The notes beneath the pieces are model-generated. The model saw only the letters and a program-made list of their open reading frames with translations, was not told the origin of the DNA and ran no database searches. A stretch of DNA of 64,000 bases from Robertmurraya andreesenii (lineage in GTDB: Bacteria > Bacillota > Bacilli > Bacillales > Cytobacillaceae): positions 1 to 64,000 of the forward strand of contig NZ_JAUSTU010000010.1 of the NCBI RefSeq assembly GCF_030813005.1. Reading direction: 5' to 3'. The translations under genes were made by a program, and so were the position numbers. Each line of letters opens with the position of its first letter. Positions within the stretch are counted from its first letter, which is position 1. This document shows, one piece after another, positions 26,532 to 34,948 of the stretch.

Positions 26532-27356
26532 ATGAAGGTCGGAATCATTGGAACGGGCAATATGGGGAGAATTCTGGTGGAGGCGCTTCTAGACGGGAAA
26601 GCTATATCCCCTTCTTCAATGTTTATTACAAACCGCACGATTGCAAAAGCATTCGATATACGTCAAACCTACCCGGAGATAATCGTTGAAAATAATGCTG
26701 AGGAGATAGCAAAAAAAGCCGAGCTAATTTTTGTTTGTGTTAAGCCCCATGACGTATTCAATTGCATACAAAATATAGTTCCTTTTTTAACCGAAAATCA
26801 TTGTGTTGTTTCCATTACGAGCCCGATAAGTGTTGAACAATTGGAATCCGTTTTGCCATGTTCAACGGCTAGGGTCATACCGAGTATTACAAATAGGGCT
26901 TTATCTGGGGTATCACTTTTAACATTTGGTGAAAAATGTGAGCCTCATTGGAAAGAAACGCTAACGGAGATGCTCGGGGTTATCTCTACCCCGTTGCAGA
27001 TTGAGGAAGAAATCACAAGAGTAGCTTCTGATATCGTGAGCTGCGGACCAGCTTTTTTTGTCTATTTAACAAGAAGATTTATCGATGCAGCCGTTTCAGA
27101 GACATTAATAGATGAGGAAACCGCAACAAAATTAGCAAGTGAAATGCTAATCGGCTTAGGAGCATTGCTAAAGAAAGACTTCTACACACTGCCTACACTT
27201 CAAGAGAAGGTTTGTGTAAAGGGTGGAATCACTGGGGAAGGAATCAAAATCTTAGAAAGCGAGCTTGGTGAGGTTTTTGAGCATCTCTTTCAAGCAACCC
27301 ACTCAAAATTTAATGAGGATATTGAAGGAACAAAAAAACAATTCACACTACACTAA
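26532..27356 (+). CDS. comER: ComER, pyrroline-5-carboxylate-reductase-like protein
   Basis: A 274-residue NADP-binding protein related to ProC. The Rossmann motif is at the N-terminus (VGIIGTGNMGRIL), and the C-terminal dimerisation region contains GGITGEGIKILESELG in place of the usual ProC signature. Divergence at that site suggests it is not the main proline enzyme. It is divergent from comEA, as in B. subtilis, where it has been linked to biofilm and sporulation control. The ATG after GGAGGAGGGTAGTACC was chosen. Confidence 0.93.
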   Translation: MKVGIIGTGNMGRILVEALLDGKAISPSSMFITNRTIAKAFDIRQTYPEIIVENNAEEIAKKAELIFVCVKPHDVFNCIQNIVPFLTENHCVVSITSPISVEQLESVLPCSTARVIPSITNRALSGVSLLTFGEKCEPHWKETLTEMLGVISTPLQIEEEITRVASDIVSCGPAFFVYLTRRFIDAAVSETLIDEETATKLASEMLIGLGALLKKDFYTLPTLQEKVCVKGGITGEGIKILESELGEVFEHLFQATHSKFNEDIEGTKKQFTLH

Positions 27357-27400
27357 TTCGACCTTAAAGCCAAAATTCCTCCATGAACAAGAAATTTTTT

Positions 27401-27428
27401 GAGGGTGCACGAACGACACCCTCTTTCT
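27401..27428. terminator. Bidirectional terminator between comER and yqeM
   Basis: GAGGGTG and CACCCTC form a 7-bp stem. TTTCTTG follows on the plus strand and AAAAAATTT (as T-side pairing partner) flanks it on the other, suiting the convergent genes. Confidence 0.8.
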
Positions 27429-27431
27429 TGA

Positions 27432-28172
27432 TCACTCTAAAGTTGCAATAAAAAATACTCTTTCAGTTTGTGGCCTTGGAGAGCCTTGAAAATCTCCAAT
27501 GACCTCAAGGACATTAAATCCTCTAGCTTCAAGCCATTTGGTATAGTCTTCAATCGGGAAAGTTCTTTGCATATGATATTCATCGAAGCGGTCATACTTT
27601 CCTGCTTCATCCATGACAAAGAAGGTTAGCTCATGCTCTACGCTATTTGGCTCTTTCCCTTCAAAGCAGTTCCAAATATAACAGATTCCATCCTCATCGT
27701 AGGAAAAGGTATTGCCGATAAAGATCTCATTCATTTTATAAAGTGAATGAACATCAAAGATGAAAAGGCCGCCTTTTTTTAAATAGTGCCTAATATTCTG
27801 AAGTGTCTTTTGGACCTCCTCTTCTGAATGTAAATAATTCAGAGAGTCACAGAATATCCCTACAATATCATAGGTATCCATTAATTCTAGCTCTGTCATG
27901 TCCTGCTGCAGAAAATCGACGTTTACTCCCTGTTCCAACGCCTTCGCCTGTGCAACAGTGAGCATATCTTCGGATAAGTCGACCCCTGTCACGTCAAAGC
28001 CTAAAGCGGCCAATCGAATGGAAAGCTCGCCAGTACCACAGGCCAGATCCAGCACCTTGTTGCCCTTTAAACCATGGGCTTGCCTCTTTTCCTCAATGAG
28101 CTTGATCCAGTCGTCATAGGGAACGTCCTTCATAAGCTCGTCATAAAGATAGGCGAAACGGCCGTATGTCAT
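27432..28172 (-). CDS. yqeM: Class I SAM methyltransferase (YqeM)
   Basis: A 246-residue methyltransferase with SAM motif I VLDLACGTGELSIRLA and VTGVDLSEDML, resembling ubiE/COQ5-type and small-molecule enzymes. The substrate is unknown. Its start overlaps the rsfS stop by 4 bases, so translation is probably coupled. It is the last gene of the yqeH-aroE-yhbY-nadD-yqeK-rsfS run, conserved across Firmicutes, which hints at a housekeeping RNA or metabolite target. Confidence 0.9.
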   Translation of the reverse strand: MTYGRFAYLYDELMKDVPYDDWIKLIEEKRQAHGLKGNKVLDLACGTGELSIRLAALGFDVTGVDLSEDMLTVAQAKALEQGVNVDFLQQDMTELELMDTYDIVGIFCDSLNYLHSEEEVQKTLQNIRHYLKKGGLFIFDVHSLYKMNEIFIGNTFSYDEDGICYIWNCFEGKEPNSVEHELTFFVMDEAGKYDRFDEYHMQRTFPIEDYTKWLEARGFNVLEVIGDFQGSPRPQTERVFFIATLE

Positions 28173-28525
28173 GATTCAAGCTCACCTTGTAGATGAAGGG
28201 TCGGAGCATCTCCCCAAAGGCGTTCTAAATTATAATAGCTTCTTTCATCCCGATGAAATACATGGGCAACGACATCGCCTAAATCAATGAGGACCCATCT
28301 AGCTTCATCATAGCCTTCGATCCGCTTAACATCGTAGCCAAGTTCATGGGCCTTTTCCTTAATTTCACGAGCAATCGTTTGAACCTGCTTATCGGAATTT
28401 CCATGACAAATAAGGAAATAGTCAGCAATTAAGGAGATTCCCTTCATATCTAGAACGATAATATCTTCTGCGCGTTTGTCATCAGCGGCCTTATATGTCG
28501 TTAAGAGCAATTCATTTTCTTGCAT
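28169..28525 (-). CDS. rsfS: Ribosomal silencing factor RsfS
   Basis: A 118-residue RsfS (YqeL/Iojap). It binds L14 on the 50S subunit and blocks subunit joining when nutrients are scarce. Family motifs are ADYFLICHGNSDKQVQTIA, WVLIDLGDVVAHVF and REYYNLERLWGD-like RSYYNLERLWGDA. It directly abuts yqeK and overlaps yqeM. Confidence 0.97.
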   Translation of the reverse strand: MQENELLLTTYKAADDKRAEDIIVLDMKGISLIADYFLICHGNSDKQVQTIAREIKEKAHELGYDVKRIEGYDEARWVLIDLGDVVAHVFHRDERSYYNLERLWGDAPTLHLQGELES

Positions 28526-29095
28526 TTAATCATGCCTCCTGTTTGTAGTTAAATCATTATATGTATGGAAGGTATCTGGATAAACGGGTTGATTTTTCTT
28601 CATAATAAAAAGGATTGTGTTCTGTAACGCCTTGATTAATGCGCTGTCTAAATCCTCTTTGGCAAGCTCCCGTACTTCGTCAACCCCTGGAAAATGTCTG
28701 CCTGGTTCAATATAGTCTGCTAAATAGATAACCTTTTCTAATACAGTCATGCCTGGACGCCCTGAAGTATGATATTTAATAGCATCTAAAATATCGGGAT
28801 CGGTGATTCCCACTTCTTTCTTCACCAAATACGCTCCTACAGGGGCATGCCATAATTCCGTATTATGCACAAGCAGCTCTTTGGGCATTTTTTCCTGAAT
28901 GATAATTTGTTTCATTTCTTCCTTTGGGCGAAATTTCGCATAGTCATGAAAAATGGCAGACAGCTCCGCCTTCTTCTCATCTGCTCCGTGCTGCTTAGCT
29001 AGCACGAGAGCTGTTTCCATAACGCCAATTGTGTGCTGATAGCGATGTTCAGTCAGCTGTTCTTTGACAATCTCTAGTGCCTCACTGCGATTCAT
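28526..29095 (-). CDS. yqeK: YqeK, HD-domain diadenosine tetraphosphatase
   Basis: A 189-residue HD-superfamily hydrolase. The metal-binding HD pair is in SAIFHDYAKF, with further His residues in HTIGVME and LWHAPVGAYL. Members hydrolyse Ap4A symmetrically to ADP, clearing stress-linked alarmone nucleotides. Its start overlaps nadD by 14 bases, and it runs directly into rsfS, so the three are translated as a tight block. Confidence 0.95.
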   Translation of the reverse strand: MNRSEALEIVKEQLTEHRYQHTIGVMETALVLAKQHGADEKKAELSAIFHDYAKFRPKEEMKQIIIQEKMPKELLVHNTELWHAPVGAYLVKKEVGITDPDILDAIKYHTSGRPGMTVLEKVIYLADYIEPGRHFPGVDEVRELAKEDLDSALIKALQNTILFIMKKNQPVYPDTFHTYNDLTTNRRHD

Positions 29096-29654
29096 ATAGC
29101 TTATTCTCCTTCAAATACTCAATAATCGAGTTTGGAAGCAAATACTTTATCGTTTTTCCTTCCAATATCCTTTGTCTTATCATGCTGGATGAAACCGCAA
29201 ATTCCGGAATATCCAGATAGCTGATTGGATAAATGGTTTCATTACGATAATTTGGACGGTTGACACCCACAAAGGAAACGATTTTCAATAATTCATCAAT
29301 CCTATGCCATTTTGGCAGATACTCCACCATATCTGCCCCGATGATAAAATAAAATTCTTTATCCTGGTGGATTTCTGTTAGCTGCTTCATTGTATCATAC
29401 GTATATGAAGGGCCGGAACGTTCCAGCTCGAGCGTTTCGATCCGAAAGGAGGGAGCGTCCGCAATCGCTAACTCCAGCATCCTCACGCGCTCTTCATTAC
29501 AGACGAGATTTGTTTTTTTCTTATGAGGTGGTTCTTGATTTGGAAGAAACCAGATCTCATCAAGCCCGAGTCCATGAAGAACCTCATTGGCAATGAGAAG
29601 ATGGCCATAATGGGGCGGATCAAAGGTTCCCCCTAGAATTCCAATTTTCTTCAT
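29082..29654 (-). CDS. nadD: Nicotinate-nucleotide adenylyltransferase NadD
   Basis: A 190-residue nucleotidyltransferase that converts nicotinate mononucleotide and ATP to deamido-NAD. The nucleotide-binding motif GGTFDPPHYGHLLIA and the later ISSTxxR-type sequence (VSSSMIRQRI) are both present. It belongs to the NAD biosynthesis pathway and sits in the conserved aroE-yhbY-nadD-yqeK order. Confidence 0.97.
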   Translation of the reverse strand: MKKIGILGGTFDPPHYGHLLIANEVLHGLGLDEIWFLPNQEPPHKKKTNLVCNEERVRMLELAIADAPSFRIETLELERSGPSYTYDTMKQLTEIHQDKEFYFIIGADMVEYLPKWHRIDELLKIVSFVGVNRPNYRNETIYPISYLDIPEFAVSSSMIRQRILEGKTIKYLLPNSIIEYLKENKLYESQ

Positions 29655-29672
29655 TCCTTCACCTCCAAGAGC

Positions 29673-29963
29673 TTAAGGCAAGACGATTTCTTTCTTCTCC
29701 TTCGACTCCTTATATAGAACAATGGTATTGCCGATAATCTGTACAAGCTTCGCATGACAGCCTGCTACAAGCTTTTTGGCAACTGTTTCTTTATCTTCAT
29801 CACAGTTTTGCAGGACACTCACCTTGATTAACTCTCTCGCTTCTAATGCCTCACTTATTTGCTGAATCATATTTTCGTTGACCCCACCCTTGCCAACCTG
29901 AAAAATTGGGTTAAGGTGATGAGCTTTCGCTCGAAGGAATCGTTTTTGCTTTCCAGTTAACAT
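29673..29963 (-). CDS. yhbY: YhbY/CRM-domain RNA-binding protein
   Basis: A 96-residue CRM-domain protein (YqeI) beginning MLTGKQKRFLRAKAHHLNP and carrying the GxxG loop in FQVGKGGVNENMI. It associates with pre-50S particles in other bacteria and is inferred to act in large-subunit assembly. It is packed between aroE and nadD with an 18-base gap. Confidence 0.96.
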   Translation of the reverse strand: MLTGKQKRFLRAKAHHLNPIFQVGKGGVNENMIQQISEALEARELIKVSVLQNCDEDKETVAKKLVAGCHAKLVQIIGNTIVLYKESKEKKEIVLP

Positions 29964-30797
29964 TCATTTGCCTCCTAGTTGTTTTTGTACGGTAATAGCC
30001 ATTCGATTAGTATCTGGCAAAATCCCTGTCCATTTTTCAAAGGCAAGAGCCCCTTGATTGACAAACATCGCTATACCATTTTCCGTAATTGCTCCTCTTT
30101 CCTTCGCTCTTTTCAGAAACTCGGTTTCGAGAGGATTATAAATAATGTCACTAACAAATGTATTTTCTCTTAAATTGTGCAAAGATATCGGTTTGCATTC
30201 CGTTTGTGGTGCCATGCCAATGGATGTCGTCTGAATAATAATATCATACACAGCTAATTGCTCTTCCGCTTCAGACAAAGTTAGAATCGAGGTTTGAACC
30301 TCATAAGGACAATCATACGAAAGCCCCTTGGCTTTCTCGAGCGTACGGTTCGTAAGATCGATGGTACCCACACCAACACTAGCAAGGGTAAAATAAATCG
30401 ATCTCGCCGCCCCACCAGCACCGATAATCAATACTTTTTTGTTCACGATAGAAGGGAGCTTTGATTTTAACCCATGAACAAAACCACTGCCATCGGTATT
30501 ATAGCCTATTAGGCACCCATTTACATTCACAACCGTATTAACCGCACCAATTGATTTAGCAAGTGGATCGATTTCATCCAGCAGGGGCATAATCGCAACC
30601 TTATGAGGAACCGTCACATTGAACCCAGCCAAATCGATCGCTCTGAAGCCATTTACTGCAATTTCAAGGTTTTTCTCCTTGATGGCAAAAGCATGATAGT
30701 GAGCATCAATGCCATAAAACTGAAATAAATCATTGTGCATAATGGGTGACATCGATTGAGCGATTGGGTCACCGATAACCGCATATAGCTTTTGCAT
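29964..30797 (-). CDS. aroE: Shikimate dehydrogenase
   Basis: A 277-residue NADP-dependent shikimate dehydrogenase, fourth step of chorismate synthesis. The shikimate site shows SMSPIMHN and the catalytic Lys in NVTVPHKVAI; the nucleotide-binding loop is IGAGGAARSI. I chose the ATG of MQKLYAVIGDP, with GGGAG 8 bases upstream; a GTG five codons earlier is possible. It follows yqeH with repeat copy A in between. Confidence 0.95.
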   Translation of the reverse strand: MQKLYAVIGDPIAQSMSPIMHNDLFQFYGIDAHYHAFAIKEKNLEIAVNGFRAIDLAGFNVTVPHKVAIMPLLDEIDPLAKSIGAVNTVVNVNGCLIGYNTDGSGFVHGLKSKLPSIVNKKVLIIGAGGAARSIYFTLASVGVGTIDLTNRTLEKAKGLSYDCPYEVQTSILTLSEAEEQLAVYDIIIQTTSIGMAPQTECKPISLHNLRENTFVSDIIYNPLETEFLKRAKERGAITENGIAMFVNQGALAFEKWTGILPDTNRMAITVQKQLGGK

Positions 30798-30854
30798 ACT
30801 CCTCTCCCACACCCTTCACCTTGTTCTTTTTTATGTTTTCTCTTATCTATTACC

Positions 30855-30922
30855 GCCTTAATGTTGCGCATTCACTAAGTTACTCGTACCGAGTAAAACC
30901 CGTTCATGCGCAACATTAAGGC
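30855..30922. repeat. Nested palindrome, copy A
   Basis: Two perfect 16-bp outer arms (GCCTTAATGTTGCGCA and complement) enclose a 36-base centre. The centre holds a 7-bp hairpin TTACTCG-TAC-CGAGTAA flanked by TTCACTAAG and AACCCGTTCA. The centre is identical to that of copy B, while the arms differ. No T run follows on either strand, so it is unlikely to be a simple terminator. It lies between the yqeH stop and the aroE start. Confidence 0.9.
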
Positions 30923-30951
30923 TAGATAAAGAACGAACATTAAGACCACCG

Positions 30952-32055
30952 TTATATTAAGGACTTTCTTAGCATCGCATGGACTCCTTTTGGTACATAG
31001 GCAGCGATTTTCGCTCCGGGCTCATTGACCGTAATCCAGCCCAGTCCTGAAAAAACAACATCTGTTTTTCCTTCTTTAATCGTAAATTCATGCTTCACAA
31101 GCGGAGGAAACGTATCAAGCTGCTCCTGGCGAGGAGGCGTTAACATCTCTCCAACATGTCTTTCATAAAGATCATCCGCTTTTTCAAGCTTTGTACGGTG
31201 AATTTCAAGCTCATTGGAGAAATGGCATACGAATGAACGTCGTCCTCCGCTTATATAATCAAAGCGAGCAAGTCCACCAAAGAACAAGGTTTGACCTTCA
31301 TTTAGCTGATATACCTTTGGTTTAATTTCCTTTTTCGGTGTGATAATTTTCAGATCCCTCTTATCTACATAATGGGCCATTTGGTGATGATTAATAATCC
31401 CTGGCGTATCGACTAAGGACTTTCCATCTGAAAGAGGGATTTCGATCATATCTAACGTTGTTCCTGGGAAATGAGAGGTCGTAATCACATCTCCCTCCCC
31501 AGTAACTTCCTTTAAGATACGATTGATAAACGTTGACTTTCCTACATTCGTGCAGCCAACGACATAGACATCCTTGCCCTCACGGTATTCTTCAATGGCT
31601 TCCGTGACTTCCTTCACAAAATAACCCTTCGCCGCACTAACGAGGAATACCTCCTTCGGTTTCAGCCCCAGCTCCTTTGATTCTTGCTTCATCCAATGGA
31701 TAAGCTTATTAGGCTTCACAGAAGCAGGCAGCAAATCAACCTTGTTGCCGATTAATAGAATCGGATTATTACCGACAAAGCGATGCAGTCCTGGTAGCCA
31801 ACTTCCGTTAAAATCAAAGATATCCACAATTTTGACGATCAGTGCATCTCTTTTTCCAAGTTCATTTAGGATTTTTAGAAAATCATCGTCCGTAAGATTG
31901 ACGTCCTGCACCTCGTTATAGTGTTTTAGACGAAAACATCTCTGGCAGACAATATCCTCTTTTTCTAATGAAGATTTAGGCGCATAGCCAATTTCATCCT
32001 TATTCTCCGTTTGTATTTTCACACCACAGCCGATACAAATATATTGTTCACTCAA
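30952..32055 (-). CDS. yqeH: Ribosome biogenesis GTPase YqeH
   Basis: A 367-residue circularly permuted GTPase needed for 30S subunit maturation. A zinc finger at the N-terminus uses Cys7, Cys10, Cys37 and Cys40. The G motifs appear in permuted order: G4 GNKVDLLP, then G1 VGCTNVGKSTFINRI, then G3 DTPGI. A C-terminal domain follows. It lies 3 bases from the yqeG stop, the standard yqeG-yqeH-aroE order. Confidence 0.97.
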   Translation of the reverse strand: MSEQYICIGCGVKIQTENKDEIGYAPKSSLEKEDIVCQRCFRLKHYNEVQDVNLTDDDFLKILNELGKRDALIVKIVDIFDFNGSWLPGLHRFVGNNPILLIGNKVDLLPASVKPNKLIHWMKQESKELGLKPKEVFLVSAAKGYFVKEVTEAIEEYREGKDVYVVGCTNVGKSTFINRILKEVTGEGDVITTSHFPGTTLDMIEIPLSDGKSLVDTPGIINHHQMAHYVDKRDLKIITPKKEIKPKVYQLNEGQTLFFGGLARFDYISGGRRSFVCHFSNELEIHRTKLEKADDLYERHVGEMLTPPRQEQLDTFPPLVKHEFTIKEGKTDVVFSGLGWITVNEPGAKIAAYVPKGVHAMLRKSLI

Positions 32056-32058
32056 TGA

Positions 32059-32616
32059 CTAATCCTCCCACACAAGCATTCCTTTTTTCCGAAACCAATT
32101 GAGTATTCGTCTTTCAATCATGCGATTAAACCTTGTCCAAAAACCGTCCGTAGAAGCAACTGGAACAACCAGAATCGTCTGGAACCCGCTGCGATTCCCG
32201 CCAAGGACATCCGTTAGAAGCTGATCTCCAATTACAACGGTTTCCTCTTTTTTCAAGCCCATATCGGCCACTGCTTTTCTGAAGGCCTTACCAAGTGGCT
32301 TTCTCGCTTGAAAGATAAAGGGAATCTTTAGTGGATCAGCAAAAGCAGCTACCCTCTCTCGATTATTATTCGACACAATCGTGATTCGAATGTTCTCCTT
32401 ATTCATCTCGTCAAACCACTCGATTAATTTTGGCGTGGCATTTGGGCGATCCCATTCGACCAAAGTATTATCTAAATCCGTAATTATTCCTTTTATTCCT
32501 TTTTCCTTTAAACTCTTAGGTGTTATTTGAAAAATGCTTTTCACATGTTGATTTGGCAAGAATTTTCTTAACAAGTAGGACACCTCATTTTCATCGGCAA
32601 AAAAGAGCCTTTTCAT
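32059..32616 (-). CDS. yqeG: YqeG family HAD IIIA-type phosphatase
   Basis: A 185-residue HAD phosphatase with catalytic motif I TDLDNTLVEWD, motif II VSNN and motif III around VIGDQLLTDVLGGN. Relatives act as phosphatidylglycerophosphatases in some lineages, but the bacterial YqeG substrate is not settled. The nearby psd and pssA genes make a lipid phosphate plausible. It opens the yqeG-yqeH-aroE run. Confidence 0.92.
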   Translation of the reverse strand: MKRLFFADENEVSYLLRKFLPNQHVKSIFQITPKSLKEKGIKGIITDLDNTLVEWDRPNATPKLIEWFDEMNKENIRITIVSNNNRERVAAFADPLKIPFIFQARKPLGKAFRKAVADMGLKKEETVVIGDQLLTDVLGGNRSGFQTILVVPVASTDGFWTRFNRMIERRILNWFRKKGMLVWED

Positions 32617-32716
32617 TCTAACATTACCAATTCTAACCGTTAAATCAAGAGGAGTGCAAGCAAGGATTCTTACTTGGAGCCATCCTTACTTACAATTCTT
32701 ATTGCGATCTTGTACC

Positions 32717-32784
32717 GCCTTATACGTACGCGTTCACTAAGTTACTCGTACCGAGTAAAACCCGTTCACACGTACGTATAAGGC
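32717..32784. repeat. Nested palindrome, copy B
   Basis: Outer arms GCCTTATACGTACGCG and its near-complement (15 of 16 pairs) enclose a 36-base centre identical to copy A. The arms share only the outermost GCCTTA with copy A. It lies upstream of yqeG and ahead of the DnaA-box region. Confidence 0.9.
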
Positions 32785-32909
32785 TAAAAATTAGACTGAA
32801 AACAATTTTCTACAACATGAAGTCGGGTATCGTCTAATTCCGTCGAAAAATGAACTATATCAGTGGTTTTAGAAAAACTTTTCGACACAGTCACCTTCTT
32901 TTCAACAGC

Positions 32910-33008
32910 TGTGGATAACTTTATTCACATTTTCCCCATTGAACTATCACGTTTTACACTCTTTATAAACATATTAATCACAGTTTATCCACGACGGATT
33001 GTGGATAA
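32910..33008. promoter_or_regulatory. Cluster of four DnaA boxes upstream of sda
   Basis: Two perfect boxes (TGTGGATAA at 32910-32918 and 33000-33008), TTATTCACA at 32921-32929 (fits TTATNCACA) and TTATCCACG at 32985-32993 (one mismatch) lie within 100 bases. In B. subtilis DnaA activates sda, coupling replication status to sporulation. The remaining sequence of this roughly 500-base gap holds copy B and no gene I can support. Confidence 0.88.
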
Positions 33009-33128
33009 CAAGAACGGTTGTTCTACCACTATTTTTTTGTTAGAGTAAGATTACACAAAAGCAAACTACATTATATGTATGGTTTTTCTTGTTTAGAACC
33101 TTTTTTGACAAGGGAGGTGAATTCTGAC

Positions 33129-33269
33129 ATGAGGAAGCTGTCAGATGACTTACTATTAGAATCTTATTTCAAAGCAAAAGAGTTAAACTTGAGTTCAGAC
33201 TTTATCCTTCTTATTGAAACAGAAATTCACCGACGTGCATTGTCACACAAAATTAAAGCATCCTCGTAA
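33129..33269 (+). CDS. sda: Sporulation checkpoint protein Sda
   Basis: A 46-residue helical hairpin protein that inhibits the sporulation kinase KinA (and KinB), blocking Spo0A phosphorylation while DNA replication is under way or damaged. The sequence MRKLSDDLLLESYFKAKEL and IETEIHRRAL match Sda closely. The ATG follows GGGAGGTG by 9 bases. It is preceded by a DnaA-box cluster and followed by a short terminator. Confidence 0.96.
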   Translation: MRKLSDDLLLESYFKAKELNLSSDFILLIETEIHRRALSHKIKASS

Positions 33270-33276
33270 TTGTTAT

Positions 33277-33300
33277 TGCCCCAAAGGGGTTTTCTTTTTG
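33277..33300 (+). terminator. Terminator after sda
   Basis: CCCC-AAA-GGGG is a short GC stem followed by TTTTCTTTTT. Confidence 0.6.
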
Positions 33301-33313
33301 CCTTCCATCCCAT

Positions 33314-34096
33314 TCAGTCTTGAAATTCACCAATTATTTCACCAACTTTTACCGCTCTTGGTGTATCGCTATCATGGCGTGGTACGAAAGAATGCTCATC
33401 AAAAAGGAGAACAACGGTTGATCCAAAAGTAAAATAGGCCATTTCCTCACCTTTTTGTAAATATTCACCACTATAGGTCGTTTCAATCGAGTTCACAAAC
33501 ATCGCTCCGACTTTAACGATGGCTGCTTTACCGAAAGGATGCTCCAACTCCGTAATCTTTCTATAGTTTTTTGATAGTGCTTCCCTTCCATACTTTAGTC
33601 CATATTGATTAACCGGATACGATTTGCGTCCCAGTGTCCATTGCCCTATCACCTTGCCAGAGAACGGGCTGTGGATACGGTGATAATGGCTTGGACTTAA
33701 ATAAAGGAGAACATAGGTGCCATTCGTATAGTCATTCGCCTTCTCGATACTGCCTAGCATATCTACTAAGGAATAGGACTTCCCTTTTATTTGAAGGGTT
33801 AGGTCAGGGGAAACCTTCCCTATATCCTCAAGGACTGCATCAACAGGGCTCACCACTGAGTGCGAATGTTCATCAATGAACCGTACGTCATCCTTAAGCC
33901 TTCGAATAAAAAAATCATGCAGCGTTGAAAACTCGTGCAAGGATTGAGCCATTTCTTCCTGATTGATTTGATATACTCTTGCAAAGGACGGAATGACCAG
34001 TCGACTCAGACGAGATTGGGCAAATTTTTTTAATAGATAGGAGCTCCACCTCCCATTGGTTAGTTCAATTAATGCACGATAAATAGATTGAAGCAA
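33314..34096 (-). CDS. psd: Phosphatidylserine decarboxylase
   Basis: A 260-residue pyruvoyl enzyme that makes phosphatidylethanolamine from phosphatidylserine at the membrane. The self-cleavage site is FGST, giving a new pyruvoyl group at about Ser226. The serine-protease-like partners appear in SPVDAVLEDIG and SPSHYHRIHSP. I chose the TTG start (MLQSIYRALIELTN) because TTGGAGGAA lies 9 bases upstream and the N-terminus aligns with B. subtilis Psd. An ATG 17 codons earlier is less likely. It is divergent from pssA and convergent with sda. Confidence 0.93.
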   Translation of the reverse strand: MLQSIYRALIELTNGRWSSYLLKKFAQSRLSRLVIPSFARVYQINQEEMAQSLHEFSTLHDFFIRRLKDDVRFIDEHSHSVVSPVDAVLEDIGKVSPDLTLQIKGKSYSLVDMLGSIEKANDYTNGTYVLLYLSPSHYHRIHSPFSGKVIGQWTLGRKSYPVNQYGLKYGREALSKNYRKITELEHPFGKAAIVKVGAMFVNSIETTYSGEYLQKGEEMAYFTFGSTVVLLFDEHSFVPRHDSDTPRAVKVGEIIGEFQD

Positions 34097-34217
34097 GCTA
34101 GATTCCTCCAATTGAAATATTCTCTTTACGAACACGCATATTCCCATTAAAATTAAATATTATTAACAATAATATGTACTTATGCTTTCCCTTCCCCATT
34201 TGAAAGGAGTGAGGGTG

Positions 34218-34757
34218 TTGTTTCTATTGGATGTCTTTGATCAAACGATCAAGAAATTGAAAGCGCAAATGGCAAATATAATTACTTTAACAAATCTGTC
34301 TCTTGGAAGCTTTGCGATCATTCAAGGGTTAAAAGGGAATTTAAATCTTAGCCTCCTACTCATATTTATTGCTGCACTTGCCGACCGTTTTGATGGGATG
34401 GTTGCTCGTAAGCTTAACATTGAGTCAGAGCTTGGAAAGCAATTAGATTCCATGAGTGATATTATATCATTTGGCGTTGCTCCTGCACTATTAATTTATC
34501 AAGGAATCTTATTTGAATTTGGGGCACCTGGGGCTTTTTTTACAGTTCTGTACATTGGCTGTGGAGCCTTCCGTCTTGCTAGATTTAATATTACTGAAGG
34601 AAATGGTTATTTTACGGGACTACCTATTACCGTAGCAGGCTGTATTGCTACTTTTAGTTTCTTTTTTATTCCTTATTCTTCACCACAGGTCTTTATTTAT
34701 ATCATGATCATTCTTTCATTCTTAATGATTAGTCCGTTTAAGATTAAAAAAATGTAG
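34218..34757 (+). CDS. pssA: Phosphatidylserine synthase PssA
   Basis: A 179-residue CDP-alcohol phosphatidyltransferase that makes phosphatidylserine from CDP-diacylglycerol and serine. The family motif DGx2ARx8Gx3Dx3D is seen as FDGMVARKLNIESELGKQLDSMSD-type sequence at about residues 55-80. Six or so hydrophobic segments span the protein. The TTG start has AAAGGAG 8 bases upstream; the GTG just before it is equally possible. Divergent placement with psd would let both be controlled from one short intergenic region. Confidence 0.9.
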   Translation: MFLLDVFDQTIKKLKAQMANIITLTNLSLGSFAIIQGLKGNLNLSLLLIFIAALADRFDGMVARKLNIESELGKQLDSMSDIISFGVAPALLIYQGILFEFGAPGAFFTVLYIGCGAFRLARFNITEGNGYFTGLPITVAGCIATFSFFFIPYSSPQVFIYIMIILSFLMISPFKIKKM

Positions 34758-34948
34758 CAAAGCAGGGATAACAGCACCTTATAGAGGGGTGCTGTTTTTC
34801 TTTATTTAAAAAATCCATCACAGGTTCCGCTAAACAAAGTGTTCGGAAATATTTTCCTGAGCTAAATATTACTCGGACAGACAAAAACAACCTACCTGCT
34901 TCATAGGTATTAGTTATAGGCGAAAGTCTTAATAGCGGGGGTGTCGAC

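Noticed and set aside
30855..30922. Nested palindrome as an intrinsic terminator
   Set aside because: No T run follows the stem on either strand, and copies lie both upstream and downstream of genes.
32617..33128. Chromosome-origin-like region because of DnaA boxes
   Set aside because: There is no dnaA/dnaN neighbourhood or AT-rich unwinding element that I could identify; the known sda regulatory role explains the boxes better.
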